Assembly: GCA_963971225.1 (NCBI GenBank)
Contig: OZ020267.1
Location: 105,487,892-105,551,891 of the forward strand
Length of the DNA: 64,000 nucleotides
DNA from: Melieria omissa
Lineage: Eukaryota; Arthropoda; Insecta; Diptera; Ulidiidae
Reading direction: 5' to 3'
Shown: piece after piece, positions 11,373-22,990 of the stretch
How positions within the stretch are numbered: position 1 is the stretch's first letter
How the letters are laid out: every line of letters begins with the position of its first letter
Position numbers and translations under genes: made by a program
The notes under the pieces: model-generated
What the model was told of the DNA's origin: nothing
What the model saw: only the letters and a program-made list of their open reading frames with translations
Databases searched by the model: none

Positions 11373-11508
11373 GCACAACTTCCATTTCGCCGGACACCAT
11401 GGCGGTCTGAAAGGTTGGAGCTTCCACGGAAATTTCGCATGTAAACTTGCCGGATATGTTGAGCGGCACGGACAGCAGCACAACGTGACTTTGATTCGAA
11501 AGGTTGCG
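11373..11508 (-). CDS. beat-family gene, exon B (second half of Ig1)
   Basis: The exon is 136 nt: 45 codons plus one base, with acceptor CCCTTTTTACAG|CGC and donor C|GTAAGT. The peptide is RNLSNQSHVVLLSVPLNISG, then KFTCEISVEAPTFQTAMVSG and EMEVV. FTCEIS holds the F-strand Cys that pairs with the Cys of exon A, and the EAPTF/GEMEVV phrase is a family signature at the Ig1-Ig2 junction. Three N-glycosylation sequons are visible (NLS, NQS, NIS). Phase 0 at its 5' end matches the phase 0 end of exon A. Confidence 0.93.
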
Positions 11509-12589
11509 CTGTAAAAAGGGAATTTCGAATGAAAAAATTAATACAACATTCATACATACGAACAGGAGAAGAAAAAGCAACGCGCAGTGGTGTCGTTGAA
11601 TTTTGTGTAATATTAATGAAGGTGAAGGCTGAACAGTGGCGCACACAGAGGGGAAGAGGGCAGAGGTTTGGGGGTTCAAACCTGGCAAATACAAAAATTG
11701 CTGCTGCAAATTATGTTTTCAAATCGAATTGGAGAATCATTTTTTACATTGAAAATCCCGTGTACGCCACTGGATCTGTCTGTATGTGTGATTGGTCGCA
11801 GTTTAAATGCCTTTGGCGATTTTCTAATCCAAAAAAATTCATAAAAATCAACCGCGTTGTACGTATATATCTACCAAGTAAGACATACATTTCGTTGTAT
11901 ATATGTTTGTATGTGTGTGTTTGAAATTAATAGAGCGAGTTTGAGAACGCAGCCTTCTCTCTCCCTTTAGTTGGTGGCACTTTAATTAATTATTGGAAAA
12001 TGAAAAATGACATAAAATTTCAATTAGATAATTTTTGCGTTTTTTTTTGGAGGGAAAGTGATATTTAAATTGGCCACAACAGCAGTTGGGGAAAATAATT
12101 AATGCTAATGAAGTGTTTAGCAAAAGTAGGGCAGCATTTGTACGACATTCAGCAAGGAGTGTCAGAAAGAGAGAGAAGGAGAGACGCAAAATGGTGGTTT
12201 ATGCTTATTTTAGTTAAAAAAAACAAACTCATAATAATGAAAAAGAAAACAATGGGCATGGCCAATTAATTTTTGTAAACATTAAGTTTAATGCAACTAG
12301 TAAAACTTCTACCCGATTAACCGTAGACTTGTAAGAGTCTGTGGCAATCTCTGACATGAACTGAGTAAGAAAAATACAGCAAAGTTGCATTGGATAGCAG
12401 GACATGAAGGATATGGTGACAATTAACAAGTGGACTATGTTTAAAGATTCAAATATTTCTTTAAGGTACTTTAAAGAACACTCTTGTTCCACTTACTCAT
12501 CTTATAAGGTGAGCTAAAAATAAATGCAAAATTTTTTCAATAGATAAATATAGTAAACTATATCTCATGTTATATGAGAGCAATCAGTT

Positions 12590-14070
12590 AATGTTATATG
12601 TCATTTGAAAGAAAAAATCTCCTACTAAGGAAACTTTTCAGATAATTTGGTAATAGCTTCACTCAGTTTTATTTGAGAGCGGATCAAAAATGGACACCAG
12701 CAAAACGAAACAACGCCTTATTTTAAAGTATTTCTTTAATAAAGGTGAAAACACAAGTCAGCGAGCTGAAAGTGCGCTCCAAAGAGGCTTTTTTGAGGGC
12801 TCAAACCCCTTTTAAATATCTACATCATGCAATTATTTTGCATGGAAAATTTCGGTTCAACTAGTTTTAAGCTCGAAAGTTGTATACGCAACTGTTCCTC
12901 TCAAATGAAATTCTGTGTACGGCACTGGTTCTCACACTGTAACAGTCAATCACACTCAATTTGGGGTTTGTGTATTTCGTTCCGGTAATTTTAGTATGAT
13001 AGATGCACCACGCTCTGAAGAGCCAAGTGTCCATAAAAACATGGAAATCGCTGAGTCCCATCGTCTTTTGAATTCTGCTTTGATTGCTCAGAAGCACAAG
13101 GCATACAAAATCGTTTGGAATCCCTTGAACTAGGCTTAATACAAGCAGCAGCTGGATGATTGCCAGGGAGTTAATCCAAAAAAACATCATCCATAAAATT
13201 TCTATTTGTGAATCGCAAACAAATTGACTCATTTCTGAAGGGGATAGTGGTATTGAAAAGTGGCTCAACGACCAGCTAAACCTAATTGTGGTAAGCTGAC
13301 GAAAGAGATGATCAAGCCAGGCTTGATGGTCAGAGGGATGTGGCTGTTTGTTTGATGTGATTTTGAGGGATTCATCTACTTTGAGTTGATTTCCTAGGGC
13401 AAAACTCTTTATTTGGATCTGCACTATTAGCAGTTGGGCAGTCTGAAGAAAACACTCGCTCAGCAGCGGCCAGCTTTGGGCTATAAGAGATGAATTGTGT
13501 TTCATCAGATGGTCCAACTTGTCTCCGAATGACCAAATTCAAACCACTGTCAATAGTTGGATTGTCTGAGGGAAGTAATCGCAATGTCAATAGTTGGATC
13601 GTCTGAGGGAATCTGTCGCAATGAAGCGGCCAACTTTGGGTATTGAGAGAGGAATTGTGTTCCATCAGATGATCCAACTCGACCCACAGCCAAACTCTGT
13701 ACTCGGATTTGTAGTGTCAAAATTTTGACTATCTGAAGCAAGCAATCGCAATGAAGCGGCCAGCTTTGACTAAAAAGAGATGAATTGTGTTCCATGAGGA
13801 CAACACCAGGTCACACATATCGATAGTGACGCATCAGCTCCGGGAGGTTACTTTGGAGGTTCTTATGTATCCATTTAATAAACCGTTGTGATTACTACTT
13901 GATCCTTCCATGACTAATGATTTAACTGGTTCAAACTTTGCCTCAAGGGAAGCTTGTAAACATCGACTGTCCCAGTTTTTGCATCAATAGGAACGAAAGT
14001 TTCCATGAGAAAATAGTTCAAATTGGCATCAAGTTACTGAACAAAACGATGCATATTTTACCTTAATGAA
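12590..14070 (+). mobile_element. decayed mariner element with tandem internal duplications
   Basis: The forward-strand pieces, in order, are recognisable mariner transposase. MDTSKTKQR with an HTH-like region starts at about 12690. RSGNFSMIDAPRS..P with MEIAESHR lies near 12985-13060, and IQKNIIHKISICES near 13173-13215. MIKPGL..RG with IYFELI is near 13310-13390. ALGYKR..VFHQ-like repeats run 13390-13800. VFHEDNTRSHISIVTHQL with EVLMYPF is near 13790-13875, and WHQVTEQNDAYFT near 14015-14065. Stops and frameshifts are many, so it is dead. The DNA-binding, catalytic-core and C-terminal parts all remain. The minus-strand frame of 216 residues here is only its shadow. Clear terminal inverted repeats were not found. 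Confidence 0.8.
13390..13800 (+). repeat. tandem duplications inside the mariner transposase region
   Basis: A block encoding the LY..QL..L...A.xRPAL..R..VFHQ part of mariner occurs at about 13404-13520, again at 13584-13680 and again at 13681-13800. A shorter partial copy lies near 13535-13583. Each full copy carries GCGGCCA.CTTTG and GA.TTGTGTTCCAT (or TTTCAT). The other mariner copy at 25396-26400 has this block once, so the multiplication occurred after insertion or in this lineage. Confidence 0.7.
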
Positions 14071-15480
14071 ATATTTTACTTTAGTAGTAACTTTGGTTAA
14101 TGAAGCCTTCAATTTCATTCAAAACCAATGAATTTATTTTCACTAAATTTTAAGTTTTACAAAAATGTTTACCTATGTTTGCATGTATGGAATTTCAATG
14201 ATATTTATCACTCCGTTCAGTATCACAATTTTTGAGTGCATCAATGCGAGTTTATAAAAATTCGTTATCCTTTCAGCAGTTGCGCGATTTCGGCAGTTGA
14301 TTGCATACAGTTTGTGCCATTTTAATTGTGCTTGTGTGTTCGTGTGTGTTGATGGCGGACAGAGCATTTAATTGAAAATCACCTCGTAAAATTAACACAA
14401 TGCAATCGTTGTTATTATTTGCTGTCATTGTTGTTGTTTTTGTTGCAGTTGTGCAGTGACTCCCTATTATAATTTCTGGCATTTAAAGCCGCTACACGGA
14501 ATTTTGTATTAAATCATGGGAAAAATTTAAATGACATACACACACATACACATACATATATATATATAGTACATACTGATATGTACATAAGTAGGTGAAA
14601 TATGTGCGCAAGTAAAGTAATGGGCGTTTATGTGTTTGCTCATTGCTGTGCTGGTATGCAAGTACAAATATGCAGTGTGCATGTGTGCATTGGTCGGTTT
14701 GGTTGTTTTTGTTTAAGTGAAATTAACATAAAATTACACTTCATTTCATGCGAACCTTAATGGGGCTCATTATAAAATTTAATACCGACGTGCATTGTGA
14801 TTTTCTTTCCAACTGCTCTACAGCCCCAACTCTCTCTTTGCCAGGTCGCTAGTAAATATTTTAATTTTTCACATTATTTAAAATTGTTCAACATTGTACG
14901 GCGTCGTCTCTTTGTGTGTTAAGTGGATTTTATTAAATAAATATAAAAAAATATTAACCAGCACTGCCAGGTATGTGATATATAAATACCACACTTGCAA
15001 CAACAACAACAACAACAACTGAAGTGACAACAATAGGCACTATTGCTTGTCGCAACCGCAGTCGATGTGGTTAAATGCTCTTAAAGTGGCGTTAAATTTT
15101 TTTTTATGAAATCGCAGTATTTCCCTATTTATCGCAAAAAAGGCAATGAAACCTTACACGATTGGAGTCATTTTGTCGTGTCGCTATTGTTTTATTTCTC
15201 ATTAATAGCTTATTGCACGTGTGTGCTTATTGCGTGCATTTACCGCAATTACTGAGCCCATTGTTGATTGTTGTCGCAGTTTAAAGTTTAATGAAGTCAT
15301 TAACCTAAAAATTAAGCAAGCAGCATACACAAGTTTTACTCCAAGGATAGGCAACAATTTTTTCGGCCTTTGAATCAAAAACATAAATAATTTATAAAAA
15401 AAATGTGATTTTTAGTTCGTAACTAATGCAAATTGATTAAATTGTTGACGAACTCGTAACCCAATACAAGTCAATTCAAA

Positions 15481-16075
15481 TCAATTCAATTCAATTCAAT
15501 TCAATTCAATTCAATTCAATTCAATTCAATTCAATTCAATTCAATTCAATTCAATTCAATTCAATTCAATTCAATTCAATTCAATTCAATTCAATTCAAT
15601 TCAATTCAATTCAATTCAATTCAATTCAATTCAATTCAATTCAATTCAATTCAATTCAATTCAATTCAATTCAATTCAATTCAATTCAATTCAATTCAAT
15701 TCAATTCAATTCAATTCAATTCAATTCAATTCAATTCAATTCAATTCAATTCAATTCAATTCAATTCAATTCAATTCAATTCAATTCAATTCAATTCAAT
15801 TCAATTCAATTCAATTCAATTCAATTCAATTCAATTCAATTCAATTCAATTCAATTCAATTCAATTCAATTCAATTCAATTCAATTCAATTCAATTCAAT
15901 TCAATTCAATTCAATTCAATTCAATTCAATTCAATTCAATTCAATTCAATTCAATTCAATTCAATTCAATTCAATTCAATTCAATTCAATTCAATTCAAT
16001 TCAATTCAATTCAATTCAATTCAATTCAATTCAATTCAATTCAATTCAATTCAATTCAATTCAATTCAATTCAAT
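15481..16075. repeat. (TCAAT)n satellite block 1, about 119 copies
   Basis: Pure head-to-tail TCAAT from a degenerate start at 15471 to a sharp switch to TAAAT at 16076. No interruption is visible within the block. Confidence 0.98.
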
Positions 16076-18955
16076 TAAATTAAATTAAATTAAATTAAAT
16101 TAAATTAAATTAAATTAAATTAAATTAAATTAAATTAAATTAAATTAAATTAAATTAAATTAAATTAAATTAAATTAAATTAAATTAAATTAAATTAAAT
16201 TAAATTAAATTAAATTAAATTAAATTAAATTAAATTAAATTAAATTAAATTAAATTAAATTAAATTAAATTAAATTAAATTAAATTAAATTAAATTAAAT
16301 TAAATTAAATTAAATTAAATTAAATTAAATTAAATTAAATTAAATTAAATTAAATTAAATTAAATTAAATTAAATTAAATTAAATTAAATTAAATTAAAT
16401 TAAATTAAATTAAATTAAATTAAATTAAATTAAATTAAATTAAATTAAATTAAATTAAATTAAATTAAATTAAATTAAATTAAATTAAATTAAATTAAAT
16501 TAAATTAAATTAAATTAAATTAAATTAAATTAAATTAAATTAAATTAAATTAAATTAAATTAAATTAAATTAAATTAAATTAAATTAAATTAAATTAAAT
16601 TAAATTAAATTAAATTAAATTAAATTAAATTAAATTAAATTAAATTAAATTAAATTAAATTAAATTAAATTAAATTAAATTAAATTAAATTAAATTAAAT
16701 TAAATTAAATTAAATTAAATTAAATTAAATTAAATTAAATTAAATTAAATTAAATTAAATTAAATTAAATTAAATTAAATTAAATTAAATTAAATTAAAT
16801 TAAATTAAATTAAATTAAATTAAATTAAATTAAATTAAATTAAATTAAATTAAATTAAATTAAATTAAATTAAATTAAATTAAATTAAATTAAATTAAAT
16901 TAAATTAAATTAAATTAAATTAAATTAAATTAAATTAAATTAAATTAAATTAAATTAAATTAAATTAAATTAAATTAAATTAAATTAAATTAAATTAAAT
17001 TAAATTAAATTAAATTAAATTAAATTAAATTAAATTAAATTAAATTAAATTAAATTAAATTAAATTAAATTAAATTAAATTAAATTAAATTAAATTAAAT
17101 TAAATTAAATTAAATTAAATTAAATTAAATTAAATTAAATTAAATTAAATTAAATTAAATTAAATTAAATTAAATTAAATTAAATTAAATTAAATTAAAT
17201 TAAATTAAATTAAATTAAATTAAATTAAATTAAATTAAATTAAATTAAATTAAATTAAATTAAATTAAATTAAATTAAATTAAATTAAATTAAATTAAAT
17301 TAAATTAAATTAAATTAAATTAAATTAAATTAAATTAAATTAAATTAAATTAAATTAAATTAAATTAAATTAAATTAAATTAAATTAAATTAAATTAAAT
17401 TAAATTAAATTAAATTAAATTAAATTAAATTAAATTAAATTAAATTAAATTAAATTAAATTAAATTAAATTAAATTAAATTAAATTAAATTAAATTAAAT
17501 TAAATTAAATTAAATTAAATTAAATTAAATTAAATTAAATTAAATTAAATTAAATTAAATTAAATTAAATTAAATTAAATTAAATTAAATTAAATTAAAT
17601 TAAATTAAATTAAATTAAATTAAATTAAATTAAATTAAATTAAATTAAATTAAATTAAATTAAATTAAATTAAATTAAATTAAATTAAATTAAATTAAAT
17701 TAAATTAAATTAAATTAAATTAAATTAAATTAAATTAAATTAAATTAAATTAAATTAAATTAAATTAAATTAAATTAAATTAAATTAAATTAAATTAAAT
17801 TAAATTAAATTAAATTAAATTAAATTAAATTAAATTAAATTAAATTAAATTAAATTAAATTAAATTAAATTAAATTAAATTAAATTAAATTAAATTAAAT
17901 TAAATTAAATTAAATTAAATTAAATTAAATTAAATTAAATTAAATTAAATTAAATTAAATTAAATTAAATTAAATTAAATTAAATTAAATTAAATTAAAT
18001 TAAATTAAATTAAATTAAATTAAATTAAATTAAATTAAATTAAATTAAATTAAATTAAATTAAATTAAATTAAATTAAATTAAATTAAATTAAATTAAAT
18101 TAAATTAAATTAAATTAAATTAAATTAAATTAAATTAAATTAAATTAAATTAAATTAAATTAAATTAAATTAAATTAAATTAAATTAAATTAAATTAAAT
18201 TAAATTAAATTAAATTAAATTAAATTAAATTAAATTAAATTAAATTAAATTAAATTAAATTAAATTAAATTAAATTAAATTAAATTAAATTAAATTAAAT
18301 TAAATTAAATTAAATTAAATTAAATTAAATTAAATTAAATTAAATTAAATTAAATTAAATTAAATTAAATTAAATTAAATTAAATTAAATTAAATTAAAT
18401 TAAATTAAATTAAATTAAATTAAATTAAATTAAATTAAATTAAATTAAATTAAATTAAATTAAATTAAATTAAATTAAATTAAATTAAATTAAATTAAAT
18501 TAAATTAAATTAAATTAAATTAAATTAAATTAAATTAAATTAAATTAAATTAAATTAAATTAAATTAAATTAAATTAAATTAAATTAAATTAAATTAAAT
18601 TAAATTAAATTAAATTAAATTAAATTAAATTAAATTAAATTAAATTAAATTAAATTAAATTAAATTAAATTAAATTAAATTAAATTAAATTAAATTAAAT
18701 TAAATTAAATTAAATTAAATTAAATTAAATTAAATTAAATTAAATTAAATTAAATTAAATTAAATTAAATTAAATTAAATTAAATTAAATTAAATTAAAT
18801 TAAATTAAATTAAATTAAATTAAATTAAATTAAATTAAATTAAATTAAATTAAATTAAATTAAATTAAATTAAATTAAATTAAATTAAATTAAATTAAAT
18901 TAAATTAAATTAAATTAAATTAAATTAAATTAAATTAAATTAAATTAAATTAAAT
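16076..18955. repeat. (TAAAT)n satellite block, 576 copies, uninterrupted
   Basis: 2,880 bp of perfect TAAAT pentamers. The unit differs from the flanking TCAAT by one C-to-A change and keeps the same register on both sides. Both junctions are single-unit sharp, with no mixed zone. Confidence 0.98.
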
Positions 18956-19195
18956 TCAATTCAATTCAATTCAATTCAATTCAATTCAATTCAATTCAAT
19001 TCAATTCAATTCAATTCAATTCAATTCAATTCAATTCAATTCAATTCAATTCAATTCAATTCAATTCAATTCAATTCAATTCAATTCAATTCAATTCAAT
19101 TCAATTCAATTCAATTCAATTCAATTCAATTCAATTCAATTCAATTCAATTCAATTCAATTCAATTCAATTCAACTCAATTCAATTCAATTCAGT
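18956..19195. repeat. (TCAAT)n satellite block 2
   Basis: TCAAT resumes in register after the TAAAT core and is pure until a TCAAC variant near 19171, then decays (TCAGTGCAAT) into a 15-bp non-repeat at about 19191-19210. Confidence 0.97.
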
Positions 19196-19210
19196 GCAAT
19201 ATTAGTTCAT

Positions 19211-19660
19211 TTTATTTTATTTTATTTTATTTTATTTTATTTTATTTTATTTTATTTTATTTTATTTTATTTGATTTGATTTGATTTGATTTGATTTGAT
19301 TTGATTTGATTTGATTTGATTTGATTTGATTTGATTTGATTTGATTTGATTTGATTTGATTTGATTTGATTTGATTTGATTTGATTTGATTTGATTTGAT
19401 TTGATTTGATTTGATTTGATTTGATTTGATTTGATTTGATTTGATTTGATTTGATTTGATTTGATTTGATTTGATTTGATTTGATTTGATTTGATTTGAT
19501 TTGATTTGATTTGATTTGATTTGATTTGATTTGATTTTATTTTATTTTATTTTATTTTATTTTATTTTATTTTATTTTATTTTATTTTATTTTATTTTAT
19601 TTTATTTTACTTTATTTTATTTTATTTTATTTTATTTTATTTTATTTTATTTTATTTTAT
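19211..19660. repeat. (TTTAT)n-(TTGAT)n-(TTTAT)n sandwich
   Basis: Twelve TTTAT units (19211-19270) switch abruptly to 53 TTGAT units (19271-19535), then back to TTTAT (19536-19660, one TTTAC unit at 19606). All stay in one five-base register. The variant core differs by one base (T-to-G) from its flanks, the same sandwich logic as the neighbouring array. Confidence 0.97.
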
Positions 19661-19790
19661 CAAATTAAATTCAATTCAGGTCCATTCAAGTCATTTCATT
19701 TCAGCAAAGTTCAGTTCAACTTAATTCAATTTAATTCAATTCAACTAAAATCAATTCAATTCAATTTAATTCACTTAATATGCTAAATCA
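19661..19790. repeat. decayed edge of the pentamer satellite
   Basis: Irregular TCAAT, TTAAT, TCATT and TCAAC units with substitutions and indels, looking like old array margin DNA in contrast to the perfect centre. Confidence 0.8.
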
Positions 19791-20350
19791 AACGACTTTT
19801 CCTTATATAAACACCCAAAGCTCACCTAAAGTGGTCATTGTAGCTTAACGAAATACTTTTCAAAATACTCTTTTCTACATAATTAATGATTTTCCTTTCC
19901 TTTGCGCACTTATTTGCTTAATTTTTAATTTCCATATCTTAACTCACATTAAGATTTCATTAAAAATCGATTATAAATGAAATACGTTGCAAAAAATGGC
20001 CACATTAATGAGTTCACTTCCACTCGACTGACCGCTCAAAAGTCGCTGACCAAGCAACGCGTTCTGACTGCTGTCACAAAGTCGCACTTTTAAACGCGCC
20101 ATTATGGTCATTTTTGTTGTTGTTGTTGTTGTCAGAGGTTAAAATGAGAATTGTGCAACTTTTCAATTCATTTCATATTCGATTTATATGATTTCGTGCC
20201 ATCAAAAAAAAGTAGAGAATATAAAGCTGCACATGTACACACTCACACACACATAACTCAGCTGCGATATTGCAGAGTGTATATGTGTATGTATATCTGT
20301 ACATACGTACTCTTATTTATACATATCCACAGTTGCGTTATCAGACCTAC

Positions 20351-20562
20351 CTCCACGACCAGACCGGTGGCCAAGGTGAAAACTTTCATTGCCGGATTTT
20401 CCTTGGGTGTGTAACGATAAAACTCCCGCCGTCCTTTGTACCATTTCACCGAATATAAAGTATCATTTTCCATATCGTAATTGCATATGAGCAGTGCGTT
20501 GCTGCCACGTTTCACCGCTTGCGGTATGGTAACTGAAACATCCTTGAGTGCGGCAATAAAAT
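20351..20562 (-). CDS. beat-family gene, exon A (first half of Ig1)
   Basis: The exon is 212 nt: two bases completing a split codon plus 70 codons, between acceptor TTCTATTTTACAG and donor GAG|GTAGGT. The peptide begins FIAALKDVSVTIPQAVKRGS, then ALLICNYDMENDTLYSVKWY, then GRREFYRYTPKENPAMKVF. The B-strand Cys (LIC), the Trp of strand C (VKWYKG) and the REFYRYTPKE.PAMK.F signature are those of the beat family. The split first codon (xAT) implies an upstream exon ending in phase 1, which should carry the signal peptide. No convincing exon of that kind was found to the right, so the gene's 5' end is open. Confidence 0.94.
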
Positions 20563-21399
20563 CTGTAAAATAGAACCGAGAAAAACATTGCAAGTGAGAC
20601 CGGTGAGAAAAAACGTTAAAGTGTGGTGGAGAGATTTTAGTTGCGGGAACTTTTATTGCCACAAAAAAAAATCCTTACAAATAAAGAAAATCGTTATAAA
20701 ACAGTAGACATTTATATATGGCGAAATTGTGTGCGAATGGAAGTGAGTGTGTGTGTGTGAGTGTGCGAGTGCAGTGCAAATTTGTGGCAACATTTTTGCA
20801 ACAACACGTAATGTTATACGCCCCACAGCAAGCAGCTCAGTTGAGCAGCAGCCAAGGTGAGTGTGTATATGTATGTGTGTGTGTGTCTGTGAGTGTGGAA
20901 AAGCTTAAGTTGCACTTATCAATTTTTGGTGCAAAACTATGGCAAATACTCGTATTAGCCTTGGCTATTCGAGCGCCACTGCTGCGCCACTGGCCACCTG
21001 GCTATCGTTTAGCATTGGACATTTTTATGGCGCTTTCTTTTCGCTGCCACTTTCTACTTGGCGCTGATCAGAAATTACGAGTTGATTGGTGTCAAAGTTT
21101 GACCAAAAAAATACATATATATATTTGTATGTTTGAAGGGCGCACAGCGTACCTGACAGGAATGCGATATTGCGATTTGCTTGAAGAAAAAAGCACAAAA
21201 GCGAGCATGGAGTGGTGAGGGTAGAGGTGCAGGCGGCAAATTGATGGCAAGCAAATGTGCTGGGGGGTCAATTGTATGTGGACGATAATAGCCAACATGC
21301 CAAATGCTAACCTGGTGGAGTCTTGTGTGAATTTAGCGATACTTGCGCTGATAACACAGAAACACTTGAGGGAACAATTTGTTTTTAATTTCATTTATA

Positions 21400-21625
21400 T
21401 TTTGTCTTTTTGAAGCTTTGAGTATTTCGTTCCTGTGTAGGTTTTCTCTATGGGATCAGAGCTGTAAAGGACATCGATATCTCAGAGCCCAAAGAGAACA
21501 TGGTTCGGATATTTTGTCTTCTTGAAGCTTTGAGTATTTCGTTGCTGTGTACGTTTTCTCTATGGGATCAGAGCTGTAAAGGACATCAATATCTCAGAGC
21601 CCAAAGAGGACATGGTTTGGATATG
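21400..21625. repeat. recent two-copy tandem duplication, 112-bp period
   Basis: TTGAAGCTTTGAGTATTTCG through GGACAT.AATATCTCAGAGCC is present from 21412 and again from 21524, with only a few mismatches (for example TTCCTG/TTGCTG, ATCGAT/ATCAAT). It is younger than most duplications in the window. Confidence 0.85.
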
Positions 21626-21699
21626 GTTTAAAGTCACTCAGAGGTATCGAAGTAGCTCAAACCCTAACATCAACACAATCAAAGTTGCACCATAGACTT

Positions 21700-22990
21700 T
21701 CAGACCAACTTTTGATTTGAAACTAATGTTTTATCAAAGATTTTATGATCTCCAAAAAATCATACTATTTGATTATGAAACGCATTTCTCTGTGTACTTT
21801 TATGCGTTTTCTTTATTCATTTTTTATTGAATTTTTAAATATTTTTTAATGAATTTTTTATTATTGCATTAATTTAGTTTAAAAAAAGGATTAGACAATT
21901 TTTTGTTATGTCTTAATCCTTAATCCTGAAGAAACTCAGCTAGGATTTCTGTTTAGAAATACTTAATTCAAAATACATAATTACAGATGCGATTAAACTT
22001 ATTTCAAGGACCTGGCAAACTTACTTCAACCACCTCACTAACTTTTAAATTTAAAGTTTTTTTTTCATCGATTTGGTTTTTGATTTAAAATGAAAGATTT
22101 TAGTAAGATTTTACAATATCCAAGAAATACTGCAGTTTTGTTTATGAAATGAGTTTTTTCTATGTAATTCTTATGATTTTTTTTATTAATTTGTTTACTT
22201 TTATGAATTTTTGAACGCATGTTTAATTTTTTAATTTTAATAATCTCCAAAAAAATTTATTTTGATTTATGAAGTGTTTTTTCTATGCAATTTTTATAAT
22301 TTTTTTTATTTGGTTTAGAAACTTTGTAATGAATTTTTATATATTTTTATAATTTTTGCAATTTTCATAATTTTTTTTTATTTGTTTTATAAACTTTTTA
22401 TTGAATTTTGATATATTTTTAATGCATTTTTTTATTTATATTTGAATAATGGTTAAAATTATTTAATCAATTACTTCGAAACAATTCAGCTAAAATTTCT
22501 GTTTAGAAACATTTAATTGTTTTTGCATTTTAATTAAAATTTTTACTACAATGAATTGTATTGATTACGGATTAATTGACTACAGATTAAACTTACTTTA
22601 ACCACTTCCATTTAAGTTTAAATATTCACTAAAAAAAGAAATATTGAAAACAATTTTAAGTGTTTACTAAAACAAAAAACAAAAGTTCAGTTTTGTCTTA
22701 AATATTTTATGAACTTAAAAAAATACTATATTTTTTATGATTGTTTTTTACACAATTTAAATTTAAAATTTTTTTTAATTATTTTTTATTTAATTATTTA
22801 TGACACTTTTATGATTTTTGTTTTACTAAATTAAAAAAAAAATGTTTGTTTCAATTTATAATATTATTAAATAAATATTTACGTACTTAATTGTAAGATT
22901 ACATATTAAACTTACTTCAATGCCCTTATAATTCTCTTTAACCACCTGACTAATTCTCAAATTTAATTTCAAATTTTATTTTCCACTAAT
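21700..22990. repeat. AT-rich diverged duplications, about 550-bp period
   Basis: AAACTCAGCTAGGATTTCTG with TTTAGAAATACTTAAT near 21931 recurs near 22482 as CAATTCAGCTAAAATTTCTG with TTTAGAAACATTTAAT. TTATGAA.TG.GTTTTTTCTATG phrases recur near 22140 and 22270. The GATTAAACTTACTT..AACCAC phrase recurs near 21990, 22588 and 22905. Confidence 0.55.

Larger units (their letters stand above)
11509..20350 (-). other. beat-family intron A-B (8.8 kb) with giant satellite
   Basis: The intron splits the first Ig domain in phase 0 (donor GAG|GTAGGT). It carries a mariner remnant near its 3' end and 4.2 kb of pentanucleotide satellite. 11509-12590 and 14070-15470 are ordinary AT-rich intron with CA/TATA microsatellite (14535-14570) and a (CAA)n near 15000; no exon is recognised. 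19790-20350 likewise shows only TTG/CA microsatellites. Confidence 0.8.

Noticed and set aside
12867..13795. Minus-strand frames of 216, 101 and 81 codons with repeated HNSSL..SWPL phrases
   Set aside because: They are the reverse strand of the mariner transposase block and its tandem copies.
15481..19660. CRISPR-like or regularly spaced repeat
   Set aside because: Units are directly abutting pentamers without spacers, in a eukaryotic intron.
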